A stretch of DNA of 64,000 nucleotides, from contig JAQFVV010006547.1 of NCBI GenBank assembly GCA_028023455.1, positions 372,001 through 436,000 on the forward strand, written 5' to 3'. Below, piece by piece: positions 13,080-23,790 of the stretch. The position numbers were made by a program, and so were the translations under genes. Source of the DNA: Epiperipatus broadwayi (lineage: Eukaryota; Onychophora; Udeonychophora; Euonychophora; Peripatidae). The notes below the pieces were generated by a model. That model was not told the origin of the DNA, ran no database searches, and saw only the letters and a program-made list of their open reading frames with translations. How positions within the stretch are numbered: the stretch's first letter is position 1; every line of letters starts with the position of its first letter.

Positions 13080-15049
13080 TGTAACCAGTTGGCTTACATA
13101 GCATACCCTAATATAGTGCATGTGCATATATATACGTAAAATAAAGGAAAAGTCAAAAATTATTGTAGATATTTTCTACATTCATTGAAATATAAAAATA
13201 AACAGTAAATAAAGGGTTAAATAACTCTGGGCTTAAAGTAATATTTTATTGTAAAATTAAATATTTAAAAAGGTCTGATAAATAATATTTGTAATTCTGA
13301 TTTTGAAATTAACAAAAAAAAAGCAAGCATAATTTATTTTTTAAACTCTTAATTAATATTTGTATAAAATATCTTTTTTAATTAATGCTTGTTTGCATTT
13401 CTACTATGTAGTTAAAAATCTTTATAGATTAAAAATTCTAAAGGATTATCATACCTTTTGTCAAATTCCAAAGATTAAAGTAAAAACATGAAAATCACAC
13501 TTTGATAAAAATTTCCAGCTTGTTTTCAAATGATTAAAGTAGATTGAAAACAGCCACTGTGTTTTTGTCACCTGACCTACCCAAGTTTATAAAAGACTGA
13601 TAAAAAATATCAGTTTTTGCTTGTAGTTTGTAAGAGTTGACCAGAGGAGTCTGGTTGTAATATTTTAAGCAGGGGCCAACTGGGCTACTGCAAAGTCTGG
13701 AGAGTGATTTTTGAAGAGAACAGTTTTGGATAATGATTTTGAAGAGAGCAGTATGTTGTTGGCTGTAGCAGAGAGTTGGCAGAATAGTTACCATGAATTG
13801 ATACAGCTGAATGCAGGACATTAGATTTAGAAGCTACTAATATTTTTTTCTCAGGAGTTTGAATTCACTTGGAGAAAATGACCCACTTCTTTGTGCTGTA
13901 ATTCATAGCCTTAATCAGAGAGGATTGTTGCTTGTCTAAAATTTATTAAATCAAAACAGCTGCTTTCCTGGAACAATTCTAGACAGAAAGAAATCAACTT
14001 CAGACCAAGATTTTACATGAATTACGTACTTTTACCTGATGATGACAACAAGCCCGGAATCATATTTTTTCTGATGGGCTAGAAACTAAGCTTACCAAGA
14101 GAAAGCTAGAAGAAATTAGTGTACTGATACTATTGTCCATCTATGCCAGCAGGAAACCACAGATAAATACATCACGTGTATATACAGTGAGTTGTATTTT
14201 TTTAAATATTCTTATAAAAGATATTTTAACTTCAGTAACTTAAAGTAAAATTTGCTCCAGTCAAATGTTTAAAAGAGAGACAATTTGCTATATATATTTT
14301 GCAAAGAAATAATTTTCATATTCATTAAAAGAAGAATATATAATTTAAATGCAAGCATAATTTTGCTTGAATTAAAATCGAAAAAGCAAATCTTTTAAAT
14401 TTGTCTAAAAATGTTGGTAATTAATCAAGTACTTGACAAAAATTGACTATACTTTTTTTTTCAAAAAAGAGAGAACTTATAAACTGAGACTAATTTTAAA
14501 TTGTATCTATATTTTGGTTATACACATGTATTGGTAGGAAATTTATGTATTAGAAAATTATAATGTTTTCTGTAAAAAATTGAAATAGATAAAAGTCAGT
14601 GTACACGCACACTCATATATGTAAAAATTTTAATCATTTATTATATAATCATTTAAATATGTCTATTTCTCAAAAGTACTGCACAGAGAGAGTATATTTA
14701 TATATATCAAAACCTACTTAGGTAAAAATTGATGTCATTTATTATTTTGAGAAAAATTGTATAATAGAAATCGCGCATCTGTGCGCACATATATCTTAAT
14801 GCTTGTCAAATAGGACATATATGCAAATTTAGGCATTTTGTTATTGAATATTAATTGTATATACCTAAATTGCGCGTCTGTGTGCATATACATGTAAAGT
14901 TTAATCTTTTTTTTTACAATCATTTTATGTTAATTGAAATGTATTCCTTGTATATTATAAAACGCACGTCTGTGTATGGATATATATATACGTTTATAGA
15001 AACTAATTAAGAAATAATGTAAATTGATGTAATAACATGAGTTTTGTAG
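13080..15049 (+). repeat. 5' LTR, first part (before Merlin insertion)
   Basis: Matches 19314-21351 of the 3' LTR nearly base for base, with scattered substitutions and small indels. The 3' LTR has a much longer (TA)n run near its start. The minus-strand ORFs at 13534-13821 and 19903-20112 are the same LTR segment in two copies and differ by frameshifts, so they are not treated as genes. The last eight bases, TTTTGTAG, are the left target-site duplication of the Merlin element. Confidence 0.9.
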
Positions 15050-15589
15050 GGTACTTGAGTATTAACTAAGCTATGACATACTACACCCAAAGGCATACTA
15101 CTCTATTCTTACGATCTTTAAGATAATGTCTCCTAGTGATCTCCGAACACACTTAATCAATAAAGTCACCGCGAAGATCGAAAGATTAGAGTAATATGCC
15201 TTCGGGGCTGTACATCATATCATAGTTAATATCAAAGGAGAGGGAGATGTCCACCATGTTGGCCAAACCCTGAAACAAATAAATGGAATAATAAGTAAAA
15301 TGGACTAAAATGTAAATATAAATAATTAAGAAAATGTAAATATGAACAATCCAAAATCATTAGAATTATTAACGATATTTAATAATCATTTGGCCCTGTA
15401 ATCAATAAAATGCCCAAAAATGCAACTCTAATTATGAAAATGTAAATATGAAAAATGGGATAAACCAAAAATTATTAACGATAATTTGCTACGGTAAAAT
15501 AATTATGAAAATGTAAATATAAATAATCAAAAATCAGTATTTTCAATATTTTAATATTCAAACAAAAGAAGTAATAGCTAAACCCAAAT

Positions 15590-16440
15590 TCATTACTTAC
15601 AAGTAACTGCCTTTTGTAAATGCTGCAATATGCAAAAATGCTGCGATATGAAATAAGGGTAAAATGACGGATTTTACAACCAATTTTTACCCATACTGTT
15701 TCAAGAATATAATTATAAGCAACATTTAAGTAATCAACAAACAAAAGCAGTAATATGTAAAAAAATCTTTTTTTTAATTGTATTTAATAAAGCCAAATTG
15801 ATTACATTAAAAAAAAATGGGAAAAATTGCTGTCAAATATTTACTACAAGTAACTGCCTTTGATAAATGCTGCGATACTGAGCAACGTAAAATGGCTGAT
15901 TTTACAACCAATTTTTAGCCGTACTGTTTCCAGAATATTATTATATAAGCAATTTTTAAGTAATTGACAAAAAAAAGCTACAATAAGAGGTAAAAAATCA
16001 TATATTTTTTTTGGTATGATATTTAACAAAGCCAAATTGATTACATTTATTTAAAAAAATGAGAGAAATTGCTCTCAAATATTTACAGTAAAAAATCATA
16101 TATTTTTTTTGGTATGGTATTTAACAAAGCCAAATTGATTACATTTATTAAAAAAATGAGAGAAATTGCTCTCAAATATTTACTACAAGTAACTATCTTT
16201 CATAAATGGTGGATTTTACAACCAATTTTTAGCCGTACTGTTTCCAGAATATAATTTCTAGCAATATTTAAGTAATCAACATCTTTTTTTTTTTGGGGGG
16301 GGATGGTATTTAACAAAAAAAGCAAAAAAATTGTTATCAAAATTTTAACTACAAACAATTTCCTTTCTCAGCTACTGCAATAATGAAAAAGGATAAATGA
16401 TGCCATGACAATCAATTTTCTCCATACTGTTTATGAAACA
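15590..16440. repeat. Diverged tandem repeats inside the Merlin element
   Basis: At least three diverged units, and a weaker fourth, run from about 15602, 15849, 16187 and 16355. Each carries a version of AAGTAACTGCCTTT, then ATTTTACAACCAATTTTT and a TACTGTTTC block. A shorter, nearly exact duplication of about 95 bp covers 15985-16080 and 16085-16180. The ORFs here (15475-15744, 15844-16035, 16069-16254) are products of these repeats. The block lies 3' of the transposase in the transposase orientation. Confidence 0.75.
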
Positions 16441-16485
16441 AAATTACAAAAGTAAAACAAAAAAGGTATATTAAATAAATTGTAC

Positions 16486-17075
16486 TTACAAATAAAAGTC
16501 ACTGTGGTGGACTAAATCACGTATATGTTGCAAAATAGCAGTAAAAGGGTCATCTTTGAAGCATTGCCTCCACATGAATTCCATTAAATACGAATCCAGG
16601 TGTTGTCTAGCTGTACCTCTGTGCTTCTTGTTCTGCCATTTTAGTAGCCCCCACAACCTTTCTATATTTTGAGTGTGGACTCCAGTCGATGTATCCACAA
16701 AATTGTAGGTGTGATTGACTTGAAGGTGATCATATCCAGCCTCCTTTAATTCATCGGTTTTATAACCTTTTCAGCAGTAAATCCTTCCTGTACAGTGTCT
16801 CTGAGGGCTTGCATGAGAGTGGATGCGGTTCTGTCTTGAATGGCTATCACAAAACATTCATCCATCTCCCTGCAAACATCACCGAATATCCACTGCTGGA
16901 GGAGTACTCTGCCGGCATTATTTTTTCATCTTGAAAAAAGACTCATCAATTTCAACAACCCTGTTAGGGCCTCTGATTTTCACTTTTTCTTTACATAACA
17001 GTCTCCATGTGCAGACTTCATGGAGATAATTGTTCCAATCAATTGCTGTTCTCTGGTGATTTCCAACTGCTCCTC
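16486..17075 (-). pseudogene. Merlin (ISXO2/IS1016-type) DDE transposase, broken
   Basis: On the minus strand the protein reads QLEITREQQLIDWNNYLHEV, then VVEIDESFFKM (first catalytic Asp), QWIFGDVCREMDECFVIAIQDRT (second Asp), and, after a frameshift near 16770, [11 protein letters not shown] and [10 protein letters not shown], then [12 protein letters not shown]. This is the order and spacing of the ISXO2-like/IS1595 transposase domain seen in Merlin elements, where the N..E..W motif holds the third acidic residue. The frameshift, and an apparent loss of frame near 16920, make it a pseudogene. GTAAGT follows the codons for DFY near 16490, and a possible acceptor lies near 17076, so the original gene may have been spliced. 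The N-terminal zinc-finger part was not recognised upstream (17080-17480). Confidence 0.88.
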
Positions 17076-17514
17076 ACAAAATGTAAATTAGTAATCAAAA
17101 TCACAAAAATTGTAATTAGTTAGCAATAAAAATGTAAAATTAGCAATAATTCAAAATCACAAAAATTAGTAATCAAAATCATAGATAAATGGTAATTAGT
17201 CAGCAATGAAAATGTAAAATAAGCAATAATTCCGCAATTAGCAAAATGTAAAATGAAAATCTCACAAAATGCTATATAACACAATAGAAAAAACACCTCT
17301 TGCTTGAAATACGATAGCAGGTAAAAGACAGATATTTACCAAAATTCACCGCAATATTACAAAATCTCAAAGGTGACCACGGAAATTCCTTGACAACTTC
17401 TATCGATTAGTCATGCCAATGTTTCACTTGCCATCACATTGTTTTGGTTCATCATCGATCTTATCTACCGGAAGCTTGTGTAGTACGTCATAGCTTAGTT
17501 AATACTCAAATACC

Positions 17515-18441
17515 TTTTGTAGTAATATTGTGGATTACATTATAATGACTTTTATTATTGTATACTTTTCAAAATCAGAACTCTTATAAGACCTTAATCA
17601 TTTATTTTTTTGTTATTAATAAACTTGTATTTAATTGTTAAAATTGTATTCCATCCTCTCTTGTTCACATACAGTAATAGAACCCATGTTCTCTGAGCTA
17701 TATTTCAGACATGGATAAATGGGGATGTGTTTAGTGCTTTGGGCATCCAGAGATGATCAATTATTATCCTGGTTGGTGCAAAAGAGGATAATCTTTAAAG
17801 CCTATGCACTATTATTTTTTATTTTACTTTAGTCTTTATTATTTTTTATTTTACTTTAGTCTTTATTAAAAATTTAAGTTTATAGTTGGCCAGTACAAGT
17901 GACCTGAGCATTGATGATGATCAGCATGTTTTAAATGTCCCAGCATTATTGTTTTGATTTCTGATTATTGTGTATTTTTAATGGATGGCACTAAGCTGGT
18001 GCATCCAAATGATGTTTATATAATTGCCCAATGTGGCAAAGGCTCAATAGTTAGCCTGGTCTACAGAAGACCCATTTCCAATCCAGCCACAAGATTTATT
18101 GTACTAATTTGTTTATCCCATCAATGATGATGATGGATGGTTATTTCTCTTGAATACTCATACTTACTTTTATTTATAATGCTGGTTGATGATTAATTAT
18201 CATAGTTGCTCTTATGAGTTAGCTTCTGAGTGACTGGCTGATCTCTCAATGTTCTCAGAGATTATCTAATCTCATATTCTTATATTTTTATAATCTCACA
18301 ATTTTATAAATATGTATTACTTACAATAATTTTGCAAATTGTTGATTTTTGATTTTAATTGGACTGGGAGTGATGATGGCTTTCCATCACCCAGGTTCAT
18401 TCCATGTTATTTCCACTTCCTGACACCCCCATCCTGTTACA
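17515..18441 (+). repeat. 5' LTR, second part (after Merlin insertion)
   Basis: Starts with the right copy of TTTTGTAG and matches 21344-22261 of the 3' LTR. Differences include a 31-bp tandem duplication here (about 17811-17871: TATTTTTTATTTTACTTTAG twice, once in the 3' LTR) and a deletion of about 26 bp near 18093 relative to the 3' LTR. It ends ATCCTGTTACA directly before the primer binding site. Confidence 0.9.
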
Positions 18442-19313
18442 AATGGCGCCCAACATGGGGCTGATGATGATCACATACTGGTGATCATGACTTCAAAATT
18501 ATCAACTTGATCTCAAGTCACACCTGAGAAAGAAAAAAGATATGTATTTTATGCAGAATTAATTTTAAAAATTACTGTGAAATATGTGGCAAGAGTATTG
18601 ATGATGATTATAAATTATAAAATAGTAATTTTCATGTACGTTTGGAGAGGTTCATATTTGGAGTTAAATAGAAAATCAATGATTTTGGAGATTGGATTTG
18701 GTGTTTGATTGTTGAAGTTTGTTTAGCTGTATTTTCAGTTTTGATGGTGGATGAAGATTTTTGTCATTGGCTTGAGGATGCAATGTTTTCATGCAACTCT
18801 GAGGGTGTTGTATCTCCACTATTTGCTCCAACCTATTTTTTATATTTCATATTGTTTGTGATACGGCAGTTAACATAGTCCTGTCATGATTCCAGCCTCT
18901 AAATCTCCAAAGAAAAGGAGCAAGGCATAGCTTGTATTTCCAGCCCATAAGACTAAAAAAAAAAGCAGGGCATAGTGTTGTATTTTCCAAACCCATGAAA
19001 GAGGGCTTTGCAATGATTTTGCATTATTTTTATCATAGGTTGTAGTAGCTTATAGTGTCTCATTTGAAGTAGCACTCTTGGTGTTCATGGTGCATTGTGT
19101 ACTTACAGTCTGATGGCTGAATTCTTTATCTATCTTAAAATTGCAAATCGCTATTCATTCTGATAACTGTCAGATGTCTGTCAGATCTCTAAAAAAATTG
19201 ATGAGTACATAGTTTTAGATATGAACTTTATTTTGATTATACATGTAAATTATGTAAAATATTGCTAGATAGGTGTTTCATTTCTATTTTCTTTTTCTCT
19301 CAGACCGGGGCAA
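18442..19313 (+). other. Interior of the LTR element: primer binding site, no coding sequence, weak polypurine tract
   Basis: 18444-18461 reads TGGCGCCCAACATGGGGC, one mismatch from the complement of the tRNA-Lys 3' end, and would prime minus-strand synthesis. The remaining roughly 850 bp have no retroviral motif. A repeated phrase ending GCAGGGCATAG/GCAAGGCATAG occurs at about 18900-18990. Directly before the 3' LTR lies ACCGGGGCAA (19304-19313), a short and imperfect polypurine tract. Confidence 0.75.
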
Positions 19314-19365
19314 TGTAACCAGTTGGCTTACATAGCATACCCTAATATAGTGTATGTGCATATAT

Positions 19366-19405
<40 letters not shown>

Positions 19406-22261
19406 CGTAAAATAAAAGTAGAAATAAACATTGACAAAAATTATAGTAGATATTTTCTACATTCATTGAAATATAAAAATAAATAGTAAATAAAGGGTTA
19501 AATAACTCTGGGCTTAAAGTAATATTTTATTGTAAAATTAAATATTTAAAAAGGTCTGATAAATAATATTTGTAATTCTGATTTTGAAATTAACAAAAAA
19601 AAAAAAGCAAGTATAATTTATTTTTTAAACTCTTTTAATTAATATTTGTATAAAATATCTTTTTTAATTAATGCTTGTTTGCATTTCTACTATGTAGTTA
19701 AAAATCTTTATAGATTAAAAATTTTAAAGGATTATCACACCTTTGGTCAAATTCCAAAGATTAAAGTAAAAACATGAAAATCACACTTTGATAAAAATTT
19801 TCAGCTTGTTTTCAAATGGATTAAAGTAGATTGAAAACAGCCACTGTGTTTTTGTCACCTGACCTACCCAAGTTTATAAAAGACTGATAAAAAAAATTTC
19901 AGTTAGTTTTTGCTTGTAGTTTGTAAGAGTTGACCAGAGGAATCTGGTTGTAATATTTTAAGCAGGGGCCAACTGGGCCACTGCAAAGTCTGGAGAGTGA
20001 TTTTTGAAGAGAACAGTTTTGGATAATGATTTTGAAGAGAGCAGTATGTTGTTGGCTGTAGCAAAGTTGGCAGAATAGTTACCATGAATTGATACAGCTG
20101 AATGCAGGACATTAGATTTAGAAGCTACTAATATTTCCTTCTCAGGAGTTTGAATTCACTTGGAGAAAATGACCCACTTCTTTGTGCTGTAATTCATAGC
20201 CTTAATCAGAGAGGATAGTTGCTTGTCTAAAATTTATTAAATCAAAACAGCTGCTTGCCTGGAACAATCCTAGACAGAAAGAAATTAACTTCAGACCGAG
20301 ATTTTACATGAATTACATACTTTTACCTGATGATGACAACAAGCCCGGAATCATATTTTTTCTGATGGGCTAGAAACCAAGCTTACCAAGAGAAAGCTAG
20401 AAGAAATTAGTGTACTGATGCAACTGTTCATCTATGCAAGCAGGAAACCACAGGTAAATACATCGCGTGTATATACAGTTACTGGTATTTTTTTTAAATA
20501 TTCTTATAAAAGATATTTTAACTTCAGTAACTTAAAGTAAAATTTGCTCCAGTCAAATGTTTAAAAGAGAGACAATTTGCTATATATATTTTGCAAAGAT
20601 ATAATTTTCATATTCATTAAAAGAAGAATATATAATTTAAATGCAAGCATAATTTTGCTTGAATTAAAATCGAAAAAGCAAATCTTTTAAATTGGTCTAA
20701 AAATGCTGGTAATTAATCAACAAGTACTTGACAAAAATTGACTATACTTTTTTTTTTAAAAAAAGAGAGAACTTATAAACTGAAACTACTTTTAAATTGT
20801 ATCTATATTTTGGTTATACACACGTATAGGTAGGAAATTTATGTATTAGAAAATTATAATGTTTTTGTAAAAAGTTGAAATAGATAAAAGTCAGTGTACA
20901 CGCACACTCATATATGTAAAAATTTTAATCTTTTATTGTATAATCATTTAAATATGTATATTTCTCAAAAGTACTGCACAGAGAGAGTATATTTATATAT
21001 ATCAAAACCTATTTAGGTAAAAATTGATGTCATTTATTATTTTGAGAAAAATTGTATAATAGAAATCGCGCATCTGTGCGCACATATATCTTAATGCTTG
21101 TCAAATAGAAGATATATGCAAATTTAAGCATTTTGTTATTGAATATTAATTGTATATACGTAAATTGCGTGTCTGTGTGCATATACATGTAAAGTTTAAT
21201 CTTTTTTTTATAATCATTTTATGTTAATTGAAATGTATTCCTTGTATGTTATAAAACGCACGTCTGTGTACGGATATATATATATGCGTTTATAGAAACT
21301 AATTACAAAATAATGTAAATTGATGTAATAACGTGAATTTTGTAGTAATATTGTAGATTACATTGTAATGACTTTTATTATTGTATACTTTTCAAAATCA
21401 GAACCCTATGAGACCTTAATCATTTATTTTTTTGTTATTAATAAACTTGTATTTAATTGTTACAATTGTATTTCATCATCTCTCTTGTTCAGGTACAGTA
21501 ATAGAGCCCATGTTCTCTGAGCTAGATTTCGGATACCGATAAATGGGGATGTGTTTAGTGCTTTGGGCATCCAGAGATGATCAATCATCATCCTGGTTGG
21601 CACAAAAAAGGATACTCTTTGAAGCCCATGCACTATTATTTTTTATTTTACTTTAGTCTTTATTAAAAATTTAAGTTTATAGTTGGCCAGTACAAGTGGC
21701 CCGAGCATTGATGATGATCAGCATGTTTTAAATGTCCCAGCATTATTGTTTTGATTTCTGATTATTGTGTATTTTTAATGGATGGGCATTAAGCTGGTGC
21801 ATCCAAGTTATGTTTATATAATTGCCCAAGCTGGCAAAGGCTCAATAGTTAGCCTGGTCTACAGAAAACCCATTTCCAATCCAGCCACAAGATGGTCTGT
21901 TGATTTTATTCTGATTTATTGTACTAATTTGTTTATCCCATCAATGATGATGATGGATGGTTATTTCTCTTGAATACTCATACTTACTTTTATTTATAAT
22001 GCTGGTTGATGATTAATTATTATAGTTGCTCTTATGAGTTAGCTTCTGAGTGACTGGCTGGTCTCTCAATGTTTTCAGAGATTATCTTATCTCATACTCT
22101 TATATTTTTATAATCTCACAATTTATAAATATGTATTACTTACAATAATTTTGCAAATTATTGATTTTTGATTTTAAATGGATTGGGAGTGATGATGACT
22201 TTCCATCACCCCAGGTTCATTCCATGTTACTTCTACTTCCTAACACCTCCATCCTGTTACA
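19314..22261 (+). repeat. 3' LTR (2948 bp), carries the empty Merlin site
   Basis: Intact copy of the LTR, TGTAAC to GTTACA. It contains a long (TA)n stretch at about 19361-19405. At about 21337-21351 it has the unoccupied equivalent of the Merlin insertion point, with a single TTTTGTAG followed by TAATATTGTAGATTAC. The ORFs at 19903-20112 and 21782-21973 lie inside the LTR and are not conserved in the 5' copy, so they are not treated as genes. Confidence 0.9.
19361..19405. repeat. (TA)n microsatellite in the 3' LTR
   Basis: A long TA run that is only a few units long at the same place in the 5' LTR (about 13124-13133), so it expanded or contracted after the LTRs were formed. Confidence 0.95.
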
Positions 22262-23729
22262 ATATATATATATTTATAAAAGGCAGACTTTATATTCTCA
22301 TACCATATATAGTAAAAGCTGTTACTAACCTTACAATACCAAATGAGCATATCATGTAGTACACATACATTATTAGTCAAAACCTCAAATAATGATTATA
22401 TTTCTTACTTTTACATTAATCCTATTAATAATATATTTCTAAATTCCTAAGCTTTTTTTTCCTCTGCTTTGACAATTCTAAAAAATAATGAAGGAAATTC
22501 TTACAATTTATGATTTTTTGAATTAATCAAAACTCATGTTTGAAGTGGAAGAACTCCATTAAGTTTCAAATTTAAATATGCATATTATTTATAATTTTAA
22601 TGTTTCTACTTAGACATAATGCAAGTGATAAAGTGTTTGGTTTTGTTCCTTGTGAGTTAGCAATATAGTGATTTAATATAAGTATTTTTTTTCTTCTTGG
22701 TTAATGATCCATGACTTTCTTTTAAAAACACTGTTTGACATTAGATGATATGTGGAGACAGTTAGAGTGTGATCTTGATTTCTTTACTAAAATAACCTTA
22801 ACTTATATTCAGCCTTATATATTGAGCTAAAATATATTTAAGTTTCATTGCACCCTAAACTGTTGGTAATTTTATCATGATGTGCAATTCTCAGCAGCTA
22901 GCACATACAATTTTTTTTTTTAAACTGGCTTCTTTAGAATATTGATCAAAATCTTTTTTTTAAAAAACATCAAGTACAGATATAAGGAAAATTTTACAAA
23001 CATTCTATCATCTTAAAAATCCATTGTTACCTAAGTAACCTTGGATAAAACATGTTTTATATTGATAAAACTGGATGCTTTAAAATACCAACATTCCAAT
23101 CAAAATATAATATGTTAATGAAATAAAGTTTAAATTCTTATGACGTTATAACTTTCATAAAATTATTTATCATTACTATTTAAACATATTATTTATTTTC
23201 ATTATTAAATGCATTATGTTGTGTTAATATATCTGACATATAAATATATACATATATATAATCAAATACTTTCTTTTATATCCCTTTTAGAATGAATGCC
23301 AAATTAATCTCTTTTTTTGTTCCAAACTCATGTCTAATCTATCTACTTTATAAGCAATTTTGTACTAGCATATGCATCCCTATCCCTCTTCACCACTCTA
23401 CTAGCTCCATAAACCTTCACCTATCTCTATCATATTCTCTTAATTCATTCTTTGTCACATATCAAACAATTGCTATGAAATTTTATATTTCAATATATGT
23501 ATATATTACTTAATTGGGAAGTGAAAAATATTTAATTGGATATTTAAATATGGATAGAAATCATTGTCATACATTGAAAACTGTTTTTAGTCTCACTAAA
23601 GCAATCAGTATTATATGTATATTTATTTGTGAATATATTCTTAGCTCTGAAACTAATTTATAAATTAAGTCAAAGTATTTATGTAGAAAGACTGTCACCC
23701 CTAGCTTACTTGAGGAATTATTTCCCATG

Positions 23730-23730
<1 letters not shown>

Positions 23731-23760
<30 letters not shown>

Positions 23761-23790
23761 ATGATATATATATATATATATATATATATA
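23731..23790. repeat. (CA)n/(TA)n microsatellite
   Basis: ACACACACACACAC followed by two TA runs separated by ATG. It is a simple sequence repeat and accounts for the end of the minus-strand ORF at 23718-23957. Confidence 0.95.

Larger units (their letters stand above)
15050..17514 (-). mobile_element. Merlin-superfamily DNA transposon
   Basis: A 2465-bp element bounded by terminal inverted repeats of about 37 bp with two mismatches (15050-15086 and 17478-17514). Each TIR starts with GG, reading GGTACTTGAGTATTAAC at the left end. It is flanked by a perfect 8-bp target duplication, TTTTGTAG (15042-15049 and 17515-17522). Merlin elements are known for 8-9-bp target duplications and an IS1016/ISXO2-type transposase; the decayed transposase at 16486-17075 fits. 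The homologous position in the 3' LTR (about 21337-21351) has one TTTTGTAG and no insertion, which confirms the borders. Confidence 0.93.
13080..22261 (+). mobile_element. LTR retrotransposon with very long LTRs and tiny interior (non-autonomous)
   Basis: Two long direct repeats start TGTAACCAGTTGG and end CCTGTTACA. They enclose an 872-bp interior that begins two bases after the 5' LTR with a primer binding site matching tRNA-Lys at 17 of 18 positions (18444-18461). The outer flanks are TATAT before and ATATA after, so a 4-bp ATAT target duplication fits but is ambiguous in an AT tract. No gag, protease, reverse transcriptase or integrase is visible in the interior, so the copy would depend on another element for movement. 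The 5' LTR carries a Merlin insertion. Confidence 0.85.

Noticed and set aside
13534-13821. Minus-strand ORF also present at 19903-20112
   Set aside because: Both lie inside the LTR and differ by frameshifts, so the frame is not conserved.
16823-17029. Plus-strand ORF in the Merlin element
   Set aside because: It is the antisense shadow of the transposase, which is on the minus strand.
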